This document shows positions 56,159 through 64,000 of a DNA stretch of 64,000 nt, one piece after another. The position numbers were made by a program, and so were the translations under genes. The notes beneath the pieces were generated by a model that saw only the letters and a list, made by a program, of their open reading frames with translations, was not told where the DNA came from and searched no databases. How positions within the stretch are numbered: position 1 is the first letter of the stretch; every line of letters begins with the position of its first letter. Source of the DNA: JACCZX01 sp963729165 (GTDB lineage: Bacteria > Pseudomonadota > Gammaproteobacteria > Burkholderiales > Burkholderiaceae_F); NCBI GenBank assembly GCA_963729165.1, contig CAVSMM010000010.1, positions 186,001 to 250,000 on the forward strand, given 5' to 3'.

Positions 56159-57419
56159 AAACTTCGAGCAGCAATCGCGCAGGATCTTCGAGCGCTTCCT
56201 TCATCGCCACCAATGCGAGCACTGCTTCGCGGCCGTCGATGATGCGGTGGTCGTACGAAAGCGCCAGGTAGTTCATCGGACGAACGACGATCTGACCGTC
56301 TTCGACCACCGGCCGATCCTTGGTCGCATGAATACCGAGGATCGCCGACTGCGGCGGGTTGATGATCGGCGTCGACAGCATCGAGCCAAAAACGCCGCCG
56401 TTGGAAATCGAAAACGTGCCGCCGGTGAGTTCTTCGAGCGAAAGTTTGCCCTCGGCGGCACGCTTGCCGTAATCGGCGATCTTCTTCTCGATGTCTGCGA
56501 ACGTCATCTGATCGGCGTTGCGCAGAATCGGCACGACCAGACCGCGCGGCGATCCGACGGCAATGCCGACATCGAAGTAGCCGTGATAGACGATCTCGGT
56601 GCCATCGACCGAAGCGTTGACGACCGGATAGCGCTTTAACGCTGCGACCGCGGCCTTGACGAAGAACGACATGAAGCCGAGCTTGACGCCGTGCTCTTTC
56701 TCGAACTTCTCCTTGTAGCGCGTGCGCAGCTCCACCAGCGGCTGCATGTTGACTTCGTTGAACGTCGTCAGAATCGCTGCGGTCGATTGCGATTGCACCA
56801 GGCGCTCTGCAACGCGCTGACGAAGCCGCGACATCGGCACGCGCTGCTCCGGACGATTGACAAGCTCCGAGACGTCGAGCGGCGCCTTAACGTCGGGCAA
56901 CGCGGGCCTTGCCGCGGCAGGCGCCGTCGGGGCCGACGATGGCTTGGCTTTCGCATCGACCGCGACAATCACGTCGCCCTTGGTGATGCGGCCGTCTTTG
57001 CCGGTGCCTGTCACTTGCGATGACTGCATACCGGTGTCAGCCATCATCTTCGCTGCGGCCGGCATTGCAACGTCGCTCTTTGACGTGGCGCCGACGGCTG
57101 CGGTGGCAGGTGCAGCGGGCGCCGCTTGTTTCGCCGCAGCCGCGGCGACTGGCGCCTGCTTCGCGACCGCTGCCTTGGCATCGGTGTCGAGCCTCGCAAT
57201 CAACTCACCCGCCAGCACCGTACTGCCATCAGGTTTGACGATCTCGGCCATCACGCCCGCAACGGGCGCAGGCACTTCCAGCACGACCTTGTCGGTCTCT
57301 ACTTCGATCAACGTTTCGTCGATCGCGACCGCTTCACCGGGTTTTTTCTTCCATTGCAGCAGCGTCGCTTCGGCGACCGACTCGGACAGCTGCGGCACTT
57401 TGACCTCAACGATTGACAT
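56157..57419 (-). CDS. sucB: SucB, dihydrolipoamide succinyltransferase (E2)
   Basis: This 420-residue core subunit of 2-oxoglutarate dehydrogenase has the lipoylated Lys in EVETDKVVLEVPAPV near residue 43. An Ala/Pro-rich linker follows, then the E3-binding segment (KMMADTGMQSSQVTGTGKDG). The catalytic domain includes NYLALSYDHRIIDGREAVLA. The TAG stop overlaps the terminal repeat of the 268 bp element. sucA precedes it by 10 bp. Confidence 0.97.
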   Translation of the reverse strand: MSIVEVKVPQLSESVAEATLLQWKKKPGEAVAIDETLIEVETDKVVLEVPAPVAGVMAEIVKPDGSTVLAGELIARLDTDAKAAVAKQAPVAAAAAKQAAPAAPATAAVGATSKSDVAMPAAAKMMADTGMQSSQVTGTGKDGRITKGDVIVAVDAKAKPSSAPTAPAAARPALPDVKAPLDVSELVNRPEQRVPMSRLRQRVAERLVQSQSTAAILTTFNEVNMQPLVELRTRYKEKFEKEHGVKLGFMSFFVKAAVAALKRYPVVNASVDGTEIVYHGYFDVGIAVGSPRGLVVPILRNADQMTFADIEKKIADYGKRAAEGKLSLEELTGGTFSISNGGVFGSMLSTPIINPPQSAILGIHATKDRPVVEDGQIVVRPMNYLALSYDHRIIDGREAVLALVAMKEALEDPARLLLEV

Positions 57420-57429
57420 TCCTGCTCCG

Positions 57430-60288
57430 CTACTTGTTTAGTACGAGGCCCTTGAGCTTGCCGAACGCCTGCTCAATGAGTGCCTTCTGCTGCTCGCTGT
57501 GTTTGGCGTAGTAACCGACCGCGGGCGAGGCGGACGCACCGCGTCCCGCATATGCAAGCTTCTGGCCGTCGGTCATGTTTTCAAGGATGTGGTGCTGCAC
57601 GTAAAACCAAGGGCCCTGATTGGCCGGCTCGTCCTGGCACCAGACGACTTCGGTCAGAGACGGATAGCGCTTCAGCTCCGTCGCCAGCGCTTTGTGCGGA
57701 AACGGATACAGCTGCTCGATGCGCAAAATTGCAATGTCGCTTTCTTCCCGCTCGCGCCGCGCGTTGACGAGGTCGTAGTACACCTTGCCCGAGCAGCCAA
57801 TCACGCGCTTGACCTTTTTCGGATCGACGGCAGGGTCGACTTCGCCGATCACCGTGCGGAATTCACCCTTTGCGAGCTCCGACAAATCTGACGTCGCATC
57901 CTTTGCGCGCAGCAGCGACTTCGGCGTCATGATGACCAACGGCTTGCGAAACAACCGAATCATCTGCCGGCGGAGCAAATGAAAGATCTGTGCTGCCGAC
58001 GTCGGTTGCACCACCTGCATATTGTTGTCGGCTGCGAGCTGCAGAAATCGCTCGAGCCGCGCCGATGAGTGCTCGGGCCCTTGCCCCTCATAGCCATGCG
58101 GCAACATCAGCGTCAGCCCCGACTGCCGTCCCCACTTCACCTCACCCGACGAAATGAACTGATCGACGACGACCTGCGCGCCGTTGACGAAGTCACCGAA
58201 CTGCGCCTCCCATACCACCAGCGCATTCGGCTCGGCCGTCGAGTAGCCGTACTCGAAGGCGAGCACGGCCTCCTCCGACAGCACCGAGTCGATGATCGCG
58301 AATGGCGCCTGTCCGTCGGAGACATTTTCAAGTGGCGTGTAGCTGCCCTCGTCGAATGTTTCGCGGTTTTGGTCATGCAGCACTGCGTGCCGATGCGAGA
58401 ACGTGCCGCGCGCAGTGTCCTGGCCGGTAATGCGCACCGCGTAGCCGCTCGATAGCAGCGTCGCATACGCCAAATGCTCGGCCATGCCCCAGTCGAGCGG
58501 GAGCTTGCCTTCGGCCATCGAGCGGCGATCGGCCAGCACTTTTTCCACCAGCGGATGCAGCTTGAAGTTCGACGGAATCGTCGTGATGCGTTCGCCGAGA
58601 CGCTTCAGCTCCGGCAGCGGCACGCCGGTATCGGCGTTATCGGTCCACTTGCGATTCAAAAATGGCGACCAGTCGACGGCGAACTTGCTTTTGTAGTTCG
58701 TGAGCACCGGGTCGGACGTGCTGCGGCCTTCGTCCATCGCCGCGCGAAACTCCTTCAGCATCTCGTCGGCCTGGTCGGCAGTGATCGTGCCCTGGGTGAT
58801 CAGCTTGTCGGCGTAGATCTTGCGCGTGCCCGGATGCTGCGCAATTTTCTTGTACATCAGCGGCTGCGTCACCGCCGGCGTGTCCTGCTCGTTGTGACCG
58901 AGACGGCGGAAGCACACGATGTCGATCACGACGTCGGAGTTGAACTCCTGCCTGAAGTCCATCGCCAGCTGCGTCACCAGCACGACCGCTTCCGGATCGT
59001 CGCCGTTCACATGGAACACCGGCGCTTCGATCATCTTGACCACGTCGGTGCAGTACAGCGTCGATCGCGTATCGCGTGGATCGGACGTCGTGAAGCCGAT
59101 CTGGTTGTTGATCACGATGTGCACCGTGCCGCCGGTGCCGTAGCCGCGCGTCTGCGCCAGGTTCAGCGTTTCCATCACGACGCCCTGGCCGGCGAATGCA
59201 GCATCGCCGTGCACCAGCACCGGCAACACCGAATCGCCTTCGGCGTCACCACGGCGCTCCTGCCGCGCCCGCACCGAACCTTCGACCACCGGGTTGACGA
59301 TCTCGAGATGCGAAGGATTGAAAGCGAGTGAAAGATGGACCGGTCCACCGGGTGTCGAAATGTCACTTGAAAATCCGTTGTGATACTTGACGTCGCCGCC
59401 CGGCAATTCCGACGCTATCTTCCCTTCGAACTCGGCGAACAGATCCGCAGGCATCTTGCCAAGAATGTTGACCAGCACGTTGAGCCGGCCGCGATGCGCC
59501 ATGCCGATGACGAGCTCCTGCACGCCGCTGGCGCCGGCGCGCTGCACCAGCTCGTCCATCGACGCGATAAAGCTCTCGCTGCCTTCGAGGGAAAACCGCT
59601 TCTGCCCGACGTACTTGGTGTGCAGGTAGCGCTCCAGCCCTTCGGCTGCGGTCAGACGTCCGAGAATCTCCTTCTTCGTCTCCGCGCTGAATGACGGTGT
59701 CGAGCGAATCGACTCGAGCCGCTGTTGCACCCAGCGCTTCTGCGCCGGATCGGACACGTACATGTATTCGGCGCCGATCGATCCGCAATACGTTTCGCGC
59801 AGCGCCTTGACGATCTCGCGCAGCGTCATCTGTTCCTGGCCGAAGTACGTGTTGCTAGCCGAGAACACCGTGTCCATGTCGGCTTCGGTCAGGTCATAGA
59901 ACGCCGGCTCCAGCTCGGGAATCGGCGGCCGCTCGCGCCGCTGCAGCGGATCCAGGTTGGCCCAGCGATTGCCAAGGAATCGGTACGCCGCAATGATCGA
60001 CTGAACATGAACCTGCTTGCGCGCAACCGTCAGGTCGCTCGACGCGATCTTGGGCGCGAACGCGTTGGCCTTGGCACGCTGCGCAAACGATTCGACGATC
60101 GGTGCGTGAGCTACGTCGCGCGAGTCCGGCGAGCCATCCGCTGCCGGCACCAGCTGCATTTGATCGAAATAGGCCCGCCATTTTTCCGGAACGGATCCGG
60201 GGTTATCGAGGTAGCGTTCGTACAACTCCTCGACATAAGGGGCGTTGCCGCCGAACAGGTACGAGTTGGCCTGCAACTGTTTCATCAT
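57430..60288 (-). CDS. sucA: SucA, 2-oxoglutarate dehydrogenase E1
   Basis: This 952-residue ThDP-dependent decarboxylase oxidises 2-oxoglutarate in the TCA cycle. The start ATG 60288 has GGATGAGCGA upstream and gives MMKQLQANSYLFGGNAPYVE. An upstream in-frame extension to 60438 is rejected. Motifs include YLHTKYVGQKRFSLEG, MAHRGRLNVLVNILG, HGDAAFAGQGVVMETLNLAQ (ThDP region) and HGYEGQGPEHSSARLERFLQ. First gene of the sucA-sucB-lpd operon; frame intact. Confidence 0.97.
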   Translation of the reverse strand: MMKQLQANSYLFGGNAPYVEELYERYLDNPGSVPEKWRAYFDQMQLVPAADGSPDSRDVAHAPIVESFAQRAKANAFAPKIASSDLTVARKQVHVQSIIAAYRFLGNRWANLDPLQRRERPPIPELEPAFYDLTEADMDTVFSASNTYFGQEQMTLREIVKALRETYCGSIGAEYMYVSDPAQKRWVQQRLESIRSTPSFSAETKKEILGRLTAAEGLERYLHTKYVGQKRFSLEGSESFIASMDELVQRAGASGVQELVIGMAHRGRLNVLVNILGKMPADLFAEFEGKIASELPGGDVKYHNGFSSDISTPGGPVHLSLAFNPSHLEIVNPVVEGSVRARQERRGDAEGDSVLPVLVHGDAAFAGQGVVMETLNLAQTRGYGTGGTVHIVINNQIGFTTSDPRDTRSTLYCTDVVKMIEAPVFHVNGDDPEAVVLVTQLAMDFRQEFNSDVVIDIVCFRRLGHNEQDTPAVTQPLMYKKIAQHPGTRKIYADKLITQGTITADQADEMLKEFRAAMDEGRSTSDPVLTNYKSKFAVDWSPFLNRKWTDNADTGVPLPELKRLGERITTIPSNFKLHPLVEKVLADRRSMAEGKLPLDWGMAEHLAYATLLSSGYAVRITGQDTARGTFSHRHAVLHDQNRETFDEGSYTPLENVSDGQAPFAIIDSVLSEEAVLAFEYGYSTAEPNALVVWEAQFGDFVNGAQVVVDQFISSGEVKWGRQSGLTLMLPHGYEGQGPEHSSARLERFLQLAADNNMQVVQPTSAAQIFHLLRRQMIRLFRKPLVIMTPKSLLRAKDATSDLSELAKGEFRTVIGEVDPAVDPKKVKRVIGCSGKVYYDLVNARREREESDIAILRIEQLYPFPHKALATELKRYPSLTEVVWCQDEPANQGPWFYVQHHILENMTDGQKLAYAGRGASASPAVGYYAKHSEQQKALIEQAFGKLKGLVLNK

Positions 60289-60551
60289 TCGCTCATCCTC
60301 CGAAACGAGTTTCTCGTTCAAAGCGCCCGCGCGCGTCTCGATACCATCGATAGCCGCGTGGGCAACAGCGCTTCCGGCTTCCGGTCGTCGCTGCGCGCAT
60401 CCGCGCGATGCTCGCGCGGTAAACGATGATGCTACCACTGACGTTGCGTTCTTTACGCGCGGATGTGGCGCCGTTGCCGCGCCCGCTTCCGTGCGGCGCC
60501 TTCGGCGCTAAGCAGGCATACACTGCGCTCAGCACGGCTTCAGGAGACAAA

Positions 60552-62375
60552 GTGCAACCAACGGATATCAAAAATCCGGACTATTTTCATCACGTCGTCG
60601 ACTGCCAGTGGGCCTGTCCTGCGCATACGCCTGTCCCCGAATACATCAGGTTGATCGCTGCCGGGCGTTACACCGATGCCTACATGGTCAATTGGAGCTC
60701 GAACGTCTTTCCCGGCATTCTGGGCCGCACATGTGACAGGCCGTGTGAACCGGCGTGCCGGCGCGGGCGTGTCGAGCAGCAACAGGCGGATAAACCCGAA
60801 CCGGTCGCGATCTGCCGCCTAAAACGCGTTGCCGCCGATTACAAGGACGACGACATTGCCAAGCGCCTGCCGAAGCGGCGCGTTCCGAAGAACGGCAAGC
60901 GCGTCGCGTGCGTCGGCGGTGGGCCGGCGTCCCTGACCGTGGCGCGCGATCTCGCGCCGATTGGCTACACGGTCACGGTGTTCGATCAGGATCCGCAAGC
61001 CGGCGGAATGATCCGCACCCAGATTCCGCGCTTCCGCCTGCCTGAAGAAGTCATCGACGAAGAGACCAATTACATCCTGGGGCTCGAAGTCGAGTTTCGC
61101 GGCGGCGTGAAGATCGACTCGATGAAGGCTCTGCTGGCGGAAAACTACGACGCGATCTTCGTCGGCTCAGGTGCGCCGCGCGGCCGCGATCTCGATCTTC
61201 CGGGACGCGACCAAGCATCCGCGAAGATTCATGTCGGCATCGAGTGGCTGTCGTCGGTCTCGTTCGGTCACGTCAATCGCATCGGCAAGCGCGTGATCGT
61301 GCTCGGCGGTGGCAATACAGCGATGGACTGCTGCCGTACATCGAAGCGGCTCGGCGGCGAAGATGTCAAAGTCATCGTGCGCTCGGGCTTCGAAGAAATG
61401 AAGGCGTCGCCGTGGGAAAAAGAGGACGCGATGCACGAAGGCATCCCGATCCTGAACTATCTGGTGCCAAAAGCCTTTCTGCACGACAACGGCCGCTTGA
61501 CAGGAATGAGTTTCGAGAAGGTCGAAGCGAAGTTCGACGCGAAGGGCAAGCGCTCATTGGTGCCGACCGGCGAGCCTGAAGTGATTCACGAGTGCGACGA
61601 AGTGTTGATCGCGGTCGGCCAGGAAAATGCGTTTCCGTGGATCGAGCGCGACTCCGGTATCGCGTTCGACGAGCATGGCATGCCGGTGCTCGACAAGACA
61701 ACGCTGCAGTCATCGGTTCCGAACGTATTCTTCGGCGGCGATTCCGCGCTCGGTCCAAAGAACATCATCTGGGCCGTGGCGCACGGACACGACGCCGCGA
61801 TTTCGATCGACAAGCTGCTGCACGGCGAAGACGTGCGCGACCGCCCTGCTCCCGGCGTGACGCTTCTGTCGCAGAAGATGGGCATTCACGAGTGGAGCTA
61901 CGACAACGAAGTCGCCAACGACGAGCGCTACAAGGTTCCCTGGCGCGACGTCAATCAGGTGTTGCGCAACATCAAAGTCGAGGTCGAGCTGGGCTTCGAC
62001 CCAGCCACTGCGTGGAAAGAAGCGCAGCGTTGTTTGAACTGCGACGTGCAGACGGTGTTCACCGCGCAGCTTTGCATCGAGTGCGATGCGTGCGTCGACA
62101 TCTGCCCGACCGATTGCATCAACTTCATCGTCAACGGTGACGAGGCGGATCTGAGGCAAAGGTTGCGTGCGCCCGCGCTGAACCTGGAACAGGATCTGTA
62201 TGTCGCCGAGGGCTTGAAGACCGGCCGCGCGATGGTCAAGGACGAAGACGTCTGCCTGCACTGCGGACTGTGTGCCGAACGCTGCCCGACCGGCGCGTGG
62301 GACATGCAGAAGTTTCTGCTTGAGATGACGCAGGCCGGCCGCGATTGCCGGCCACGGCAGAAGGTCGCTGCATGA
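60552..62375 (+). CDS. FAD and Fe-S oxidoreductase, GltD-like, partner of 2-oxoacid:acceptor oxidoreductase
   Basis: GTG 60552 with AGGAGAC upstream gives QPTDIKNPDYFHHVVDCQWA. A GltD-like N-terminal cluster domain (DCQWACPAHTPVPEYI, RTCDRPCEPACRRG) is followed by an FAD fold (VACVGGGPASLTVARDLAPI) and an NAD(P) fold (VIVLGGGNTAMDCCRTSKRL). The C terminus has two 4Fe-4S ferredoxin motifs (CIECDACVDICPTDC and CLHCGLCAERCPTGA). In Azoarcus, KorC of a 2-oxoglutarate:NADP oxidoreductase has this kind of role. 607 residues; its stop overlaps the next gene by ATGA. It is divergent from sucA across a 263 bp gap. Confidence 0.88.
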   Translation: MQPTDIKNPDYFHHVVDCQWACPAHTPVPEYIRLIAAGRYTDAYMVNWSSNVFPGILGRTCDRPCEPACRRGRVEQQQADKPEPVAICRLKRVAADYKDDDIAKRLPKRRVPKNGKRVACVGGGPASLTVARDLAPIGYTVTVFDQDPQAGGMIRTQIPRFRLPEEVIDEETNYILGLEVEFRGGVKIDSMKALLAENYDAIFVGSGAPRGRDLDLPGRDQASAKIHVGIEWLSSVSFGHVNRIGKRVIVLGGGNTAMDCCRTSKRLGGEDVKVIVRSGFEEMKASPWEKEDAMHEGIPILNYLVPKAFLHDNGRLTGMSFEKVEAKFDAKGKRSLVPTGEPEVIHECDEVLIAVGQENAFPWIERDSGIAFDEHGMPVLDKTTLQSSVPNVFFGGDSALGPKNIIWAVAHGHDAAISIDKLLHGEDVRDRPAPGVTLLSQKMGIHEWSYDNEVANDERYKVPWRDVNQVLRNIKVEVELGFDPATAWKEAQRCLNCDVQTVFTAQLCIECDACVDICPTDCINFIVNGDEADLRQRLRAPALNLEQDLYVAEGLKTGRAMVKDEDVCLHCGLCAERCPTGAWDMQKFLLEMTQAGRDCRPRQKVAA

Positions 62376-64000
62376 ACGCACCTGATCGAGCGGCTGCAAC
62401 TTCAGCGACGCGCACTCCACGCATCGCTGCGGTAAACGACTTCGTGATCAAGTTTGCCAACGTCAACGGCTCAGGGTCGGCATCGGCGAACGAGCTGTTC
62501 GCGCGCAGCATCCTGCGCATGGGCGTCCCGGTCTCGCCACGCAATATTTTTCCGTCGAACATCCAGGGCCTGCCGACCTGGTACGAGGTGCGCGTCACCG
62601 AGCAGGGGCACCTTGGCCGGCGTGGCGGCGTCGATCTGATGGTCGCGATGAATCCGCAGACGTGGGAAAAGGACATCGCCGAGATCGAGCCCGGCGGCTA
62701 TCTGATGTACGACAGCACGAAGCCTATCGCCGCCGCGAAGCTGCGTGCCGACATCAATCTGATCGGTGTTCCGCTGACCGATATCGCGGCCAGCAAATAT
62801 GTCGACGCGAAAGAGCGGCAGCTGCTGAAGAACATCATGTACGTCGGCGTGCTGACCGAGCTGCTGGGCATCGAGCCCGAAGTGATCGCGCAGCTGCTCG
62901 GCGAGCAGTACAAGGGTAAGGATCGCTTGATCAAGCCGAACCTGGATTCGTTCATGACCGGGCTGCATCACGCGCGCGAGCGGTTGGAAGATGCGATCGA
63001 CCTGCGCATCGAGCGACGCAACGCGGTCGGCGAGCGCATCTTCATCGAGGGCAATGCCGCCGCAGCTCTGGGCTGCGTGTACGGCGGTGCGACCGTTTGC
63101 GCGTGGTATCCGATTACACCGTCGTCGTCACTGGCGGAGGCGTTTCAGAAATACTGCAGCAAGTATCGCGTGGACAAAGCAACCGGCACCAACAAGTTCG
63201 CAATCGTGCAGGCCGAAGATGAGCTGGCCTCGATAGGAATCGTTATTGGGGCTGGCTGGAACGGGGCACGTTCGTTTACGGCGACCTCTGGCCCCGGCAT
63301 TTCACTGATGAGCGAGTTCATCGGGCTCGCCTACTTCGCCGAAGTGCCGGCAGTGATCATCGACGTGCAGCGTGGCGGGCCATCGACCGGCATGCCGACC
63401 CGCACGCAGCAGTCCGACCTGATCGCATGCGCGTACGCGTCGCACGGCGATACGAAACACGTGTTGCTTTTTCCGGAAGATCCGCACGAGTGCTTCGAGT
63501 TTGCCGCCGCATCGCTCGACCTGGCGGAGCGACTCCAGACGCCGATTTTCCTGATGACCGATCTGGACATCGGCATGAATCACCGCTTGTGCGAGCCGCT
63601 GAAGTGGGACGATTCTCGCCGCTACGATCGCGGCAAGGTGATGACCGAGGCCGAGCTCGAGGCGGGACGCGACTTCGGACGCTATCTTGATGCCGACGGC
63701 GACGGCATCCCATCGCGCACGCTGCCGGGAACGCACGCCACGCGCGGCGCGTACTTCACGCGCGGAACGACCAAGGATGCCTACGCGCGTTACTCCGAGG
63801 CCGGCCCCGACTACATCTACAACATGGAGCGGCTGCTGAAGAAGTTCGCGACCGCCGCCAAGCTCGTACCGCAGCCCGTGATCGCCAAGGCAGCGCAAAA
63901 GACTTCGCAGGGTGTCATCTACTACGGTTCGACCAGTCCGTCGATGCACGAAGCGATCGGAGAGTTGCAGCGTCAGGGCGTTCACCTCGATCAATTGCGC
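62372..64000 (+). CDS. korA: 2-oxoacid:acceptor oxidoreductase alpha subunit (KorA type), cut by window end
   Basis: The frame is open for 543 codons to the window edge. The N-terminal 210 residues form the gamma domain (VIKFANVNGSGSASANELFA, RRGGVDLMVAMNPQTW). This is followed by the alpha pyrimidine-binding domain (AAALGCVYGGATVCAWYPIT, PSSSLAEAF, ATSGPGISLMSEFIGLAYFA, VQRGGPSTGMPTRTQQSDLI). The beta subunit with ThDP and Fe-S motifs should follow outside. The fused gamma-alpha form is that of KorA. It is coupled to the upstream flavoprotein. Substrate (2-oxoglutarate or pyruvate) is inferred only. Confidence 0.88.
   Translation, partial: MNAPDRAAATSATRTPRIAAVNDFVIKFANVNGSGSASANELFARSILRMGVPVSPRNIFPSNIQGLPTWYEVRVTEQGHLGRRGGVDLMVAMNPQTWEKDIAEIEPGGYLMYDSTKPIAAAKLRADINLIGVPLTDIAASKYVDAKERQLLKNIMYVGVLTELLGIEPEVIAQLLGEQYKGKDRLIKPNLDSFMTGLHHARERLEDAIDLRIERRNAVGERIFIEGNAAAALGCVYGGATVCAWYPITPSSSLAEAFQKYCSKYRVDKATGTNKFAIVQAEDELASIGIVIGAGWNGARSFTATSGPGISLMSEFIGLAYFAEVPAVIIDVQRGGPSTGMPTRTQQSDLIACAYASHGDTKHVLLFPEDPHECFEFAAASLDLAERLQTPIFLMTDLDIGMNHRLCEPLKWDDSRRYDRGKVMTEAELEAGRDFGRYLDADGDGIPSRTLPGTHATRGAYFTRGTTKDAYARYSEAGPDYIYNMERLLKKFATAAKLVPQPVIAKAAQKTSQGVIYYGSTSPSMHEAIGELQRQGVHLDQLR

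Noticed and set aside
60289..60438. 50-residue N-terminal extension of SucA
   Set aside because: No ribosome site; MMKQLQANSYLFGG at 60288 is the normal start.

Overview
The window is 64 kb of GC-rich chromosome from a betaproteobacterium. The evidence is the tRNA-Leu/tig/clpP/clpX/lon order, an HpnCDE squalene route, an OmpR/EnvZ pair, bamD, a class I polyhydroxyalkanoate (PHA) cluster with PhaR, and a sucA-sucB-lpd operon beside a ferredoxin-type 2-oxoacid oxidoreductase. Almost everything is core metabolism and housekeeping. No plasmid, phage or CRISPR locus is visible.

Layout. 1-5.3 kb (minus): lon (cut by the window edge), clpX, clpP, tig and tRNA-Leu, a protein quality-control block. 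5.4-8.6 kb (plus): hpnC, hpnD and hpnE for squalene/hopanoid precursors. An unusual 112-113 bp tandem repeat covers the hpnD start, and hpnE carries an in-frame TGA. 8.7-14.6 kb: radA-alr (minus), lplT (plus), and uracil-DNA glycosylase-rimI-tsaB (minus). 14.6-17.8 kb (minus): a DUF1800/DUF1501 pair with a TPEQR-repeat protein. 18-20 kb: ompR-envZ. 20-25 kb: ispF-ispD and mfd. 25-32 kb: serB, a transglutaminase/TPR-type lipoprotein, a DUF882 peptidase, a thiolase, a beta-barrel protein, a GST and rimO. 32-42 kb: a dispersed PHA locus (phaR, phaB, phaA, phaC) interleaved with a cupin, an AAC(6')-type acetyltransferase, a phospholipase D-like protein and a glycosyltransferase, followed by pgeF and rluD. 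43-48 kb: bamD, an RDD protein, a YoaA-type helicase, ydcH and a PP2C phosphatase.

48.4-52.4 kb is the accessory region. It is a run of small minus-strand genes, most of them ending inside attC-like recombination sites. They encode a RidA protein, a methyltransferase, a lysozyme-inhibitor-like lipoprotein, a GFA protein, a Popeye-like cyclic-nucleotide-binding membrane protein, a small membrane protein and a SnoaL/NTF2-like protein. I read this as an integron cassette array without an integrase in view (a CALIN). 52.6-60.3 kb returns to core genes: zapE, lpd, sucB and sucA. A 268 bp element with perfect 20 bp terminal inverted repeats sits exactly between sucB and lpd. 60.5-64 kb (plus) holds an FAD/Fe-S oxidoreductase and the alpha subunit of a 2-oxoacid:acceptor oxidoreductase, which runs off the window.

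Sequence quality is uneven. From about 14.4 to 41.6 kb more than twenty genes, several normally essential (ispF, mfd, tsaB), carry single-base frameshifts, and a 36-base poly-A run sits in the middle at 29.2 kb. Outside that zone the frames are clean apart from the hpnE stop. I therefore read the frameshifts mainly as sequencing or assembly errors and give whole-gene spans for those genes.
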